Shown here piece after piece: positions 20,972-27,569 of a stretch of 27,569 bases of DNA. The notes under the pieces are model-generated. The model was not told the DNA's origin. It saw only the letters and a list, made by a program, of their open reading frames with translations, and made no database searches. Each line of letters begins with the position of its first letter. Position 1 is the first letter of the stretch. The translations under genes and the position numbers were made by a program. This DNA comes from a virus, in IMG/VR virus record IMGVR_UViG_3300009132_000024, positions 1-27,569 of that record. The stretch is one strand, 5' to 3'.

Positions 20972-23128
20972 TTATATTTGACCTGTAGGCTGTTGGTCAA
21001 CTACTAGGCTTTCCTGCTGCCCCTCTATAAGGTCAAGCTGATCCTCTCTAACCTCTAAGCCCTCCCCTGATACCATTAACGCTTCCCCTTCCTTCATTGT
21101 TGCAGTGGTTGCGTCCTTAAGCTTGCTTAATGTGTCAGCGTCCTTATTAAGGTTGTCATGATCCTGAGAGCGGATATCAGATACGATCTTAGCCATTTCT
21201 GTCATGGTCTTTTCAATTGATGCCAGTTTTTGGTCAGCCCCAGCGTTGAAGTTATTGGCATTTGCCATGGTCGCCTCAATGTTCGCCTGAATTTGCAGGT
21301 TAGTTAATCGTTCACGTTCAAGATTAATCTGGGCTATAACCTCTTGCATTGGGTCTGGCTGTGGCATGTTAGCCGCCATCTCCTGAGCTTCTTGTTCATT
21401 AGGCTCTATTGCGCCCTGAGAAATCATCAGCCTACGAATACGAGAGGTAAGCTCTTCTGAGAATGGAAAGTCTAAATTCTTAGATATTAGATCAGACATA
21501 ACCGGAGCAAGCTCTGGCTGAGCTGTAGCCAAGGTAGTCAATGCGTTAACGGCTTCAGTTCTTTGGGTGGCGTAACTTGGGGAGGTGTCAGCCATTACGT
21601 CATAAATGCCCTGAGACAAGTCATTGACAATAACTGGCTTCCCCGTGGCCTCATCAATAACAGTGGAGTTTATCTGTACAAACTCTGTCCCACCATCCTC
21701 ACCTAAAATACGTTCCTGACGCTCTGTGTCATATATCTTAGGTAGAAGATCAACGAGTATTTCCCCGGTATATTGTCGGCCTTTCGTCATATTATCGAGC
21801 AAAATCTGAGTAGATAAATCACCTTGCTTTTGCTGAGCAAGAAGCGCTCTTCCTGACTCATTGGCAGGATTATCACCAAGATTGGCGCTAAACCTTCCAG
21901 TTGTACTCTGTATGTCCATTTCTGCTTGTTGCATAGTTTGGACTAATGCAGTCTGCACCGATGGCGCCCCGCCTCGCTTAGGTGGGCCGGGGTTCTCTGG
22001 ATCAGGATTGAAGAATAGGAATGGACGATTCTCTACATTGAAATTCGCGTATTGACTTTCAAACCCTTTAACTTGTTTATCAGAAACAAAATAAGGGTCT
22101 TTAGGAGATAAGGCCACCGCCTCAATATTGGCAGACAAGGCATAATTAAATACCGTCTGAGCATCCCTAGCAGGGCGCACAACACCGTGATAATAATGCT
22201 GTGCATCTACATAATAGTTGAAGCCAAACACTGGGATAATAGGGATATAAGAGCCAGCCCATTCCATAGGCCCCTCTAAAACCTCCAAGCCTGAAACAAT
22301 GTACATCTCAACCTTATGGGTTTTATATTTACGAGTACGGACAACCTGAGCGTTCATATCATCAAGAACGTCTCGAATCTCATCAAGGTCTACTACCTGC
22401 CCGTTATCTAATAACGCCAGCTCTTTTGTTACCGGTACCTTTCTCCAATACTCACCAATAGTGACTTTATCAATAGTGGTTTCAAATGCGCCACACTGTC
22501 TATGAAGCTCATTCTCAGGTACAGAGAAATCAGAGATAGGGGAGTTAGGGTACTTCTTGGCGAACTCTTCGCGGGACATATTCTCAAGAACAAAACCCCA
22601 CATAGCATTACGCTTATTAGGGTCGGTATCAACGGGATCCATCCACACCTTGGTTAACGCATTTGGAATACCCTTAACGCGAACAACTTGGTTAAAAGAG
22701 CCCTCTTCATACTCTGTAATGATGCGCCAAGCACCAAACCCTGAATTAACAAGAAGATCATAGGCTGAGTCATACGCATTCTTTGCGTTTGATACATTCT
22801 CGATGTTTCGGATTAAACCATTGAATGTATCCGCTAGATCAGTAGTGGCATTACCTCCAGCGGGGCGAACCTTAACGCCAACCCTGTTCTGTCGATATTC
22901 ACCAATTACCTGATTGATGTGAGCGGCTATCTTATTAACTTCGAATCGAGGTCTTCCGCCTTTTCGATCGTCCCTGTCTTGCCACTGACTACCCTCAACC
23001 TGAGCAAATAAAAGATCGTCAACCGCCTTGTCTCGTTGCTCCCTGCCTGCCTGATATGCTTTATCAAGACGCTCCTTGGCCTCTTGTACAACATCAAACT
23101 CTATATCTTTCTTACTCCGGCGCGCCAT
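20972..23128 (-). CDS. Portal protein, P22 gp1-like
   Basis: 718 residues, very near P22 gp1 (725). Family features visible: the helical N-terminus with AREQRDKAVDDLLFAQVEGS-like order, the PRFEVNKIAAHINQVIGEYR segment, the block TKVWMDPVDTDPNKRNAMWG, and a long C-terminal coiled-coil barrel rich in Gln and Glu (EVIAQINLERERLTNLQIQA, QKLASIEKTMTEMAKIVSDI). It forms the dodecameric ring through which DNA is packaged and ejected. GGTGA stands five bases before the ATG. AT-rich repeats flank the gene on both sides. Confidence 0.92.
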   Translation of the reverse strand: MARRSKKDIEFDVVQEAKERLDKAYQAGREQRDKAVDDLLFAQVEGSQWQDRDDRKGGRPRFEVNKIAAHINQVIGEYRQNRVGVKVRPAGGNATTDLADTFNGLIRNIENVSNAKNAYDSAYDLLVNSGFGAWRIITEYEEGSFNQVVRVKGIPNALTKVWMDPVDTDPNKRNAMWGFVLENMSREEFAKKYPNSPISDFSVPENELHRQCGAFETTIDKVTIGEYWRKVPVTKELALLDNGQVVDLDEIRDVLDDMNAQVVRTRKYKTHKVEMYIVSGLEVLEGPMEWAGSYIPIIPVFGFNYYVDAQHYYHGVVRPARDAQTVFNYALSANIEAVALSPKDPYFVSDKQVKGFESQYANFNVENRPFLFFNPDPENPGPPKRGGAPSVQTALVQTMQQAEMDIQSTTGRFSANLGDNPANESGRALLAQQKQGDLSTQILLDNMTKGRQYTGEILVDLLPKIYDTERQERILGEDGGTEFVQINSTVIDEATGKPVIVNDLSQGIYDVMADTSPSYATQRTEAVNALTTLATAQPELAPVMSDLISKNLDFPFSEELTSRIRRLMISQGAIEPNEQEAQEMAANMPQPDPMQEVIAQINLERERLTNLQIQANIEATMANANNFNAGADQKLASIEKTMTEMAKIVSDIRSQDHDNLNKDADTLSKLKDATTATMKEGEALMVSGEGLEVREDQLDLIEGQQESLVVDQQPTGQI

Positions 23129-23136
23129 AAATTCAC

Positions 23137-23183
23137 CATAATTTGTATTTATGGGCTTATTTTAAATCATAATTTGCATTTAT
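23137..23183. repeat. Two direct 16-bp repeats upstream of the portal gene
   Basis: CATAATTTGTATTTAT (23137-23152) and CATAATTTGCATTTAT (23168-23183) differ at one base and are 31 bp apart, about three helical turns. A third, weaker copy (13 of 16) is at 20960-20975 just past the portal stop. They fill most of the terminase-portal gap. Confidence 0.6.
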
Positions 23184-23187
23184 AACA

Positions 23188-24591
23188 CTAGAAAGCGGAT
23201 GCAAAGTGCAAATCTGTGTGAGTTATTCTGCTTTCATAGGTGCCCATTGACATCATTAGGGCATCTGCAAGGTTTGGTGAGTCAATCTTGAGCTTTTCCT
23301 TCATGATATCCTTGCGCATGATTTGTATCTTTCCTGTGCCGGTAGGCTGCTTAGGTATCTTACATAACTCAGCCTTTAGCTTTTCCAATCCAGCTATCTC
23401 TGAGCTAAGACTAATGAGTTCGTCAGGGTTAATATACTCCCCTTCCTCGACCGCTCTATATGTTTTGTAGAACCTATCCCTAAGCTCCCAGAACCTTTGC
23501 GCCCTTAAGTTAATAAAAGCGTCTTTGTTTTTGATGGGCTTGGCATCTGAGCTATCCGGTGGCTCATAAGATGAATTAGGGTTGTCAGGCTCCTTAGCGC
23601 CGTGGAATTCATGCAGCTCAGCCCTAGGTAATGACTGTGTGATTTGCCGCCTAAGTGACAACCCGACTCCTGTGGCATCCCATACAAAGTGATCAACCGA
23701 TTGGCAAGCATCAACCGCCCAGTCTGTTGCTCCATTTACATCAAAGTCTTTTGTATCTATCGCCTGTGTAATCAATACCCCCTTACGCTTAACATAAGCC
23801 TTTGCATCTCCACTGTCTGCTGGATCGTATGCCGCCACCTCTAAACCAGTAGGTTTAAAGTTAAGCTTTTTGTGTGCATCTATGGCAGCGTCCACCCATT
23901 CAGGTTTGATAATTGATCCCGCCACCTTGTCGTTATAGTGCCCTTCCCAGATATGATAGTACTCATGCCTATCTAAGCGCTTAAAATCATTTAGACGCTC
24001 CTGCTCAAGTACATCAGGAAACCAAGGATTATCAGAATAGTTAATCCATACAATAAGATGGTCATCATCCTCATACACGCCTTTAGTTAATAGCTCTGAC
24101 TTGTAAGGCTCTATGAATCGTTGGGACATATAATCAAGAGATGATTGCGGGTTCATGGATACCCACACCTCTGAGCCGTTCTTACGTAGCGTAGGGGTTA
24201 GCTTCTCGAATGACTTCTTAGTAATAGAGTGACCTTCCTCTATCCAGAAATACTTGTAAGCATTCATGGATTGAACGGAGTCGGGATTCCTTGACAAGCC
24301 TTTAAAGGTGAAACCACCATCACCACAACGGATAACCTTATCTAGCACATTAAAGCCTGACAGGTCTAACCGCCTTATCTCATCGGATAGAAGGGAGTGA
24401 ACAGAATCGTCTATTGAGTTCTGGAATTCACGAAAGCACCCCACTTTAGCTTTTTCGATTTGAGCCTTCATCAGGAAGATGTCAGCAAAGGTCTGGGACT
24501 TGGCGCCACCCCTACCCCCAAAAGCTATTTTGTAACGTTTAGGGGTAGTGACGAAGCGTTCTAGCTTACTTGGTATCTGAAGATGAGGCAT
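23188..24591 (-). CDS. terL: Terminase large subunit
   Basis: 467 residues. Walker A-type AFGGRGGAKSQT at 23-34, Walker B YKYFWIEEGHS at 112-122 with the catalytic Glu, the coupling motif WVSMNPQ at 143-149, and a C-terminal RNase H-like nuclease with acidic residues in VAAYDPADSGDAKA (Asp256), HFVWDATGVG (Asp305) and SPNLADALMMS near the end. This is the PBSX/Terminase_3 kind of packaging motor rather than the closest P22 gp2 relative as far as can be judged by eye. It overlaps the small-subunit gene by 26 nt. Confidence 0.93.
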   Translation of the reverse strand: MPHLQIPSKLERFVTTPKRYKIAFGGRGGAKSQTFADIFLMKAQIEKAKVGCFREFQNSIDDSVHSLLSDEIRRLDLSGFNVLDKVIRCGDGGFTFKGLSRNPDSVQSMNAYKYFWIEEGHSITKKSFEKLTPTLRKNGSEVWVSMNPQSSLDYMSQRFIEPYKSELLTKGVYEDDDHLIVWINYSDNPWFPDVLEQERLNDFKRLDRHEYYHIWEGHYNDKVAGSIIKPEWVDAAIDAHKKLNFKPTGLEVAAYDPADSGDAKAYVKRKGVLITQAIDTKDFDVNGATDWAVDACQSVDHFVWDATGVGLSLRRQITQSLPRAELHEFHGAKEPDNPNSSYEPPDSSDAKPIKNKDAFINLRAQRFWELRDRFYKTYRAVEEGEYINPDELISLSSEIAGLEKLKAELCKIPKQPTGTGKIQIMRKDIMKEKLKIDSPNLADALMMSMGTYESRITHTDLHFASAF

Positions 24592-24868
24592 TTACAAACT
24601 CTACTGTAAACTTACCCTCTATAGGGCCGCCCCCTTCACCTGTTACTTCGGCATCAACAAGCTTTAAATCAGGCAAGTATTTATTGACTAGCTTCATACG
24701 AGCGTTGTTAGCCTTCTCTAGTGCAATAACTCTATCTTTGTCCACATCAGGCTTTTCTATTTCCTTAATGTTTTCAATGACTTGCTCTATATGCTTCTGC
24801 TTGCTTAATTGCTCTCTTAATGCCTCTTGGCGAATGCGTCTATTTAGCTGTGCCCTTGTCTCAGCCAT
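24566..24868 (-). CDS. Probable terminase small subunit
   Basis: 100 residues immediately upstream of and overlapping the large terminase. The basic N-terminus (ETRAQLNRRIRQEALREQLS) and the helical middle (NIKEIEKPDVDKDRVIALEK, NARMKLVNKYLPDLKLV) fit small-terminase-like proteins of gammaproteobacterial phages, which recognise the packaging site and stimulate the motor. The segment NKYLPDLK before a flexible tail is a family-like trait. No other TerS candidate is visible. The gene is preceded by a plausible promoter, so it probably heads the late operon. Confidence 0.75.
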   Translation of the reverse strand: MAETRAQLNRRIRQEALREQLSKQKHIEQVIENIKEIEKPDVDKDRVIALEKANNARMKLVNKYLPDLKLVDAEVTGEGGGPIEGKFTVEFVNASSSDTK

Positions 24869-24905
24869 AACTTTAACCTTGCTTTATGCGCTTATGCGAG
24901 TCTTT

Positions 24906-24934
24906 ATTATACAAGGTTATATCGAGCTTTTTAA
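24906..24934 (-). promoter_or_regulatory. Probable late-operon promoter
   Basis: On the leftward strand TTAAAA (24934-24929) and a consensus TATAAT (24911-24906) are separated by 17 bases, predicting a start about 30 bases before the small terminase ATG. The weak -35 suggests dependence on an activator or antiterminated read-through. Confidence 0.55.
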
Positions 24935-25172
24935 GCCTTCTGGGTTAGCAAATAATAATAGAAGTATTCCATAGTCCGCTGGCGATGCGGATGCGTTTTG
25001 TACTTCAATGTATAATCGGTAAAAGGCTTCAACACTAATGGAAGTTCAAAGCTCTGCTGGACTGCACCCAAACTAGAGCCTTGCCCCGATGCTCCAAAAA
25101 TTAAAAAGGTGAGAATGGAGCTTATTCTTGATTGTTTGTTAGGAGGGAGGCCGCTACCAAAACAGCAGGCGT

Positions 25173-25198
25173 AAAAAAGGGCTCATCGAGGAGCCCTT
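25173..25198 (-). terminator. Intrinsic terminator ahead of the late operon
   Basis: On the leftward strand AAGGGCTC and GAGCCCTT form a perfect 8-bp stem with a 6-nt loop (25177-25198) followed by TTTTTT. It would stop the transcript coming from the 25402-27569 genes before the terminase. The 24935-25172 stretch shows no gene; it holds only weak hairpins such as TCCGC/GCGGA inside GAAGTA/TACTTC near 24960-25010. Confidence 0.8.
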
Positions 25199-25202
25199 CT
25201 AC

Positions 25203-25291
25203 GACAAAACTTTTTGTTTTGTCATTCCGAAAACACCCTTACCGGCACAGCCTCGGCCCTTTCAGGCGGTGGGGTGTCTAGCAAAAGCTAG
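25203..25291. other. Cluster of hairpins in a noncoding stretch
   Basis: Three further inverted repeats follow one another: GACAAAAC/GTTTTGTC (25203-25223); a compound stem ACACCC, ACCG, GCCT against AGGC, CGGT, GGGTGT (25233-25277); and CTAGC-AAAA-GCTAG (25278-25291). Together with the adjoining terminator they make a near-continuous fold of about 115 nt. No reading frame of note covers it. A stable leftward RNA 3' end or small RNA is possible. Confidence 0.5.
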
Positions 25292-25401
25292 TTCGTCGCA
25301 CCCATGTACTTAGAATAGCATTCCTAGTAACTTGTTCATTGACCATTCTACCACATTCAAACGCATGTTTGGTAGTTTTGGCCAATTCTCGGTTGTTATA
25401 A

Positions 25402-25539
25402 TTATTTATAACGTGTTGATTCTCTATTTTTTACTAACTCCCGTTTTAATATAGATGGCAAAATAACAAGATCCCTAAAACCAAAATCTACGATTTTCTG
25501 AGCACACCCTTTAGGGCAATACACAGTTACTGTTTTCAT
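25402..25539 (-). CDS. Unknown 45-residue protein
   Basis: A short frame MKTVTVYCPKGCAQKIVDFG followed by a basic helix (ILKRELVKNRESTRY). Its ATG overlaps the stop of the zinc-ribbon frame as ATGA, as expected for coupled genes. The Cys-x3-Cys near the N-terminus (YCPKGC) is too little for a zinc site by itself. No family recognised; could be a small accessory to the lost zinc-ribbon protein. Confidence 0.5.
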   Translation of the reverse strand: MKTVTVYCPKGCAQKIVDFGFRDLVILPSILKRELVKNRESTRYK

Positions 25540-25865
25540 TTCACTGGATCCCCATTCTTATCTGAGATGTATTTTTTACAATTAGGTGCATCCTCAACAT
25601 GAACCCAAAAGTAACTATCGTTCTTTTTAGAGTAGAGCCTTTTAATCTTTTCACTGCATAATGGACATTCAGCCAATACGTCATTCTCGTTCTTTTTCGG
25701 TTTTGACGTAGCTTCAAAATCTGGTTTATTCCGTTTATTAGGGGCTGTAAATTTGCAGCCATCACGAAATCCGGTACACCCCCAAAAATCCCCATTGGAT
25801 CCCTTTCTTTTCGCTAACTTTTTCCCGCACTTAGGGCAATCGTACTCCTTCTTATTAAGGTCTGG
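25536..25865 (-). pseudogene. 5'-truncated gene with two topoisomerase-type zinc ribbons
   Basis: The frame is open from a stop at 25866-25868 and has no ATG, GTG or TTG before the conserved part. It encodes two tandem C4-like ribbons of the topoisomerase I C-terminal type: YDCPKCGKKLAKRKGSNGDF plus WGCTGFRDGCKF, then ECPLCSEKIKRLYSKKND plus FWVHVEDAPNCKKY. Such ribbons bind single-stranded DNA and occur in topoisomerases and in restriction-endonuclease-like phage proteins. The start of the gene appears lost where the upstream 25814-26119 frame runs into it out of frame (offset of one base back). A sequencing error or a programmed frameshift are alternatives, but no slippery heptamer is seen. 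Confidence 0.65.
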
Positions 25866-26119
25866 TTAACGCCTGCAATACGATTTCTATTCTGAAGCTT
25901 TATATCAGTTCCACCACTATAACCATCCTTTTCTCGTATAATTATTTTTGTCTTCTCGGAGTTACTACTACCTGTAATCCCTAATGAGATAGTTACGCCA
26001 TTAGAATTATATCCATAGAATCTTGATGACCCTGCAACTGTGCTAAACTCTTCCTCAATAGTCCATACACGGCCTTTTCTAAGCTGCTCATCTAATTGAG
26101 TTTGAACTGTATTACCCAT
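25814..26119 (-). CDS. Truncated relative of the neighbouring beta-rich protein
   Basis: 101 residues. The part up to KLQNRNRIAG parallels the 26121-26591 product: FYGYNSNGVTISLGIT, KIIIREKDGYSGGTDIKLQN and NRNR against FAVVVGDRPVEFRSRT, VIVTFYEDSEFSGGVEVDAY and NRDR. After that the relative continues for some 75 residues, whereas this frame ends in unrelated VNQTLIRRSTIALSAGKS, coded on top of the zinc-ribbon frame. It looks like a gene copy cut by a deletion. The N-terminus is probably native (ATG overlapping nothing, 1 nt after the neighbour's stop). Probably a partial or defective virion protein. Confidence 0.6.
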   Translation of the reverse strand: MGNTVQTQLDEQLRKGRVWTIEEEFSTVAGSSRFYGYNSNGVTISLGITGSSNSEKTKIIIREKDGYSGGTDIKLQNRNRIAGVNQTLIRRSTIALSAGKS

Positions 26120-26120
26120 G

Positions 26121-26591
26121 CTACACCTCCAATTCCATTACAGTTGAGTTAAAGTCAAAGGTAGCCCCGCTAGTATCATCATCTCTAAGCTCTATTAGGT
26201 AGGTGGTATTTGCTCTGTAGACTATGCCATTATCCTGACCTGATACCACTGAATTTGCCGGCGTGGCATTACTAGAGCGTAAGCCAAATGTAATTATTGG
26301 CGTGCCTGTAACCGTTGGTGTTACCCCTGAGAATACTTTGAACTGCCTAGGAACTTCTCCTCGCTTAGTTCTGTCTCGATTATAAGCGTCTACCTCAACA
26401 CCTCCGGAAAATTCAGAGTCCTCATAAAATGTGACAATTACATCATCACCAGCTGTGTTTATTGTTCTTGATCGGAACTCTACCGGCCTATCCCCGACTA
26501 CAACTGCAAAGTAAGTTGAACCACCAGATGGAACGCTTAACCCTGTCCCGCTAGTTACCCATAGTTTCCCGTTTAACAATAGGTCATCCAT
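26121..26591 (-). CDS. Beta-rich virion-type protein (decoration or fibre-like)
   Basis: 156 residues, all-beta in appearance: LWVTSGTGLSVPSGGSTYFA, a strand pair around VIVTFYEDSEFSGGVEVDAY with the NRDR turn, RQFKVFSGVTPTVTGTPIIT, and RANTTYLIELRDDDTSGATF. I recall similar small proteins in podovirus and other phage genomes near head or tail genes, as capsid-decorating or fibre-associated candidates, but no domain name is secure. Its ATG overlaps the small membrane-protein gene by 8 nt, indicating one operon. Confidence 0.7.
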   Translation of the reverse strand: MDDLLLNGKLWVTSGTGLSVPSGGSTYFAVVVGDRPVEFRSRTINTAGDDVIVTFYEDSEFSGGVEVDAYNRDRTKRGEVPRQFKVFSGVTPTVTGTPIITFGLRSSNATPANSVVSGQDNGIVYRANTTYLIELRDDDTSGATFDFNSTVMELEV

Positions 26592-26754
26592 TTTTGTCCC
26601 TCCGACCTTCTTCTATGCTGTTAATAATAATACCCTGAGCAGTTAGGGCTATGCCTAAATACTTCAGGGTTAATAGTAAGGGTTCTTGTGCTATGAGCGC
26701 AATGACAGATATTAAAATTACTGTCATTGCGAAGGTTTTTAGATTGCATCTCAC
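26584..26754 (-). CDS. Small single-helix membrane protein
   Basis: 56 residues from GTG 26754 (or ATG 26727). A hydrophobic stretch (MTVILISVIALIAQEPLLLT) continues into a second weak one (LKYLGIALTAQGIIINS), and the tail is charged (IEEGRRDKNG). The stop lies inside the start of the beta-rich gene (8-nt overlap), which supports translation. It may be part of a holin/antiholin or accessory lysis set together with the other membrane proteins to its right. No family recognised. Confidence 0.6.
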   Translation of the reverse strand: MRCNLKTFAMTVILISVIALIAQEPLLLTLKYLGIALTAQGIIINSIEEGRRDKNG

Positions 26755-26835
26755 ATGATCGCCTAGGCTTTAGAGCCGACCACATTAAAAGCATTATTGT
26801 AACTATTTTTTGCGCTTTCTAACTTTATAAGGCAT

Positions 26836-26949
26836 TTAAAAACCCTCATTCCCTAGGATTACTAAAAATACCCCCACGGCTATTAAAGGGCTTACAAGGC
26901 CTATGATAGCAAGACCAGCGAGAAATGTTATTATTTTTATCCAATTCAT
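26836..26949 (-). CDS. Very small hydrophobic membrane peptide
   Basis: 37 residues, nearly all in one or two membrane segments: MNWIKIITFLAGLAIIGLVS and PLIAVGVFLVILGNEGF. No clear ribosome binding site is visible before the ATG, so start and reality are uncertain, but a full-length hydrophobic frame in the expected direction within a run of small membrane genes is suggestive. Confidence 0.5.
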   Translation of the reverse strand: MNWIKIITFLAGLAIIGLVSPLIAVGVFLVILGNEGF

Positions 26950-27000
26950 AGTAAGTCGATCAGGTGGAGAGGATTTAGGTGATACCGCCCTGTCGTGCAG

Positions 27001-27240
27001 CTAATTGCCTTGTTTAATTTCTTTTACATCTTTATAGATCAATACAACTCTATGAACAATAAATGTAATTGTTAAAACACATCCTAAAAATAAAGATATG
27101 CTAGATAATAAGCTTGGTATCCAGCTAGCTACCTTTGCCTCCACTCCTACCGCCATAGTGCTTGCAGCAATAGCGCCCTGCACCTTTGGGTTATTTAGGG
27201 CTTGCTCTGTTAGCTGCATTTTTACGTCGGACAATTGCAT
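27001..27240 (-). CDS. Holin-like membrane protein
   Basis: 79 residues. The N-terminal half (SDVKMQLTEQALNNPKVQGA) is soluble and amphipathic, then a membrane segment or pair (ASTMAVGVEAKVASWIPSLL, ISLFLGCVLTITFIVHRVVL) and a charged tail IYKDVKEIKQGN. Size and layout resemble phage holins. A second, better-supported holin lies next to the endolysin at 8897, so this may be an antiholin or an unrelated membrane protein. The ATG overlaps the preceding stop as TAATG. Confidence 0.65.
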   Translation of the reverse strand: MQLSDVKMQLTEQALNNPKVQGAIAASTMAVGVEAKVASWIPSLLSSISLFLGCVLTITFIVHRVVLIYKDVKEIKQGN

Positions 27241-27569
27241 TAGCGATGACCACCCAGCTTACGGAAATGGACAAACCTGTAAATAGAATTAAAGCCACCA
27301 ATAAGTCCATATTCCCTATAATCCATTTTGGTGATCAACATCAGACGTGTGAACTCGATCACGCCTAGCACTAGGATTATATCATTATAAATAGTAGGCG
27401 GTTGACCCGTTAGATAGATTATAAATCCTAATCCATGGGCAAATATTGCTACAGCATTAATGATTTGAATATGAAGGCTTAAGGATGTTTGCTTTACTAT
27501 TTGCAGCAAAGCCACAACGATCGCGCAGAACGATGCATTAATAAGGTAGTATGTCCATCCCTCTAAATA
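27240..27569 (-). CDS. Membrane protein, start beyond the window edge
   Basis: The frame runs open from the window edge at 27569 to its stop at 27240; GTG 27515 is a possible internal start but the preceding 18 codons (WTYYLINASFCAIVVALLQI) look like coding sequence for another hydrophobic helix, so the true start is probably off the window. Three membrane segments are seen: that one, INAVAIFAHGLGFIIYLTGQ, and IYNDIILVLGVIEFTRLMLI, followed by a basic tail. Small three-helix membrane proteins next to holin-like genes suggest a lysis role, but no family is recognised. Confidence 0.6.
   Translation of the reverse strand, partial: YLEGWTYYLINASFCAIVVALLQIVKQTSLSLHIQIINAVAIFAHGLGFIIYLTGQPPTIYNDIILVLGVIEFTRLMLITKMDYREYGLIGGFNSIYRFVHFRKLGGHR

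Noticed and set aside
25233-25277. Self-cleaving ribozyme in the compound stem
   Set aside because: Compared by eye with hammerhead, twister, pistol and HDV cores; conserved core bases are not present.
25541-25795. 84-codon leftward frame with a Met start over the zinc-ribbon remnant
   Set aside because: The competing frame carries two clear Cys4 ribbons; this frame has no recognisable feature.
26803-26835. Ten-residue basic frame after the 26836-26949 gene
   Set aside because: TAAATG spacing is suggestive and the peptide is strikingly basic, but it is too short and lacks a convincing ribosome site.
1-27569. tRNA genes, CRISPR arrays, insertion sequences
   Set aside because: No cloverleaf, repeat-spacer array, transposase or terminal inverted repeat was noticed on either strand by eye; a dedicated scan was not possible.

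Overview
The window reads as part of a temperate phage or prophage with a P22-like short-tailed (podovirus) virion, probably of a gammaproteobacterium. The host guess is inference: base composition is moderately AT-rich, the virion genes follow the P22 order (terminase, portal, scaffold, coat, gp4, gp10, gp14, gp7, gp20, gp16), and a C4/ash-type control locus, a Rha-KilAC antirepressor and a YopX protein are typical of gammaproteobacterial temperate phages. No integrase, CI-type repressor or attachment site is visible, so the element continues beyond both ends.

Layout. (1) 1-4629, leftward early/replication operon: a small KGASEL-type protein, a PAPS-reductase-family ATP pyrophosphatase, small HTH and unknown phage proteins, a lipoprotein, a stand-alone GIY-YIG protein, a replication initiator, a putative helicase loader and the 5' part of a DnaB-type helicase cut by the window edge. 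(2) 4640-5080, control region: two identical 16-bp operators 20 bp apart, one filling the spacer of the leftward promoter and one beside a rightward promoter, which drives an RNA resembling C4 antisense RNA followed by an Ash-like reading frame. (3) 5054-6526, leftward operon of four genes headed by an unusual AraC-type HTH/GIY-YIG fusion, with a two-helix membrane protein and two small unknowns. (4) 6791-8900, rightward genes: Rha-KilAC antirepressor behind a foldable leader, YopX-like protein, a 300-nt intergenic RNA-like region with a 22-bp hairpin and a terminator, then three small unknown genes. (5) 24868-8897, the leftward late operon: terminases, portal, scaffold, coat, connector, stabilisation and injection proteins, fibre, fibre-assembly-like protein, membrane protein, lysozyme and holin. 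(6) 24935-25401, a noncoding stretch rich in hairpins. (7) 25402-27569, leftward small membrane proteins, a beta-rich virion-type protein, a truncated relative of it fused out of frame to a gene remnant with zinc ribbons, and a small unknown gene.

Working model: a repressor not encoded here binds the twin operators and silences the replication operon; the C4-like RNA and the antirepressor form a second, P1 immI-like layer; lytic growth turns on replication leftward, then the late operon from a promoter just upstream of the small terminase. Most virion functions are well supported by gene order and recognisable motifs; the RNA elements and regulatory links are read by eye and need folding and expression data.
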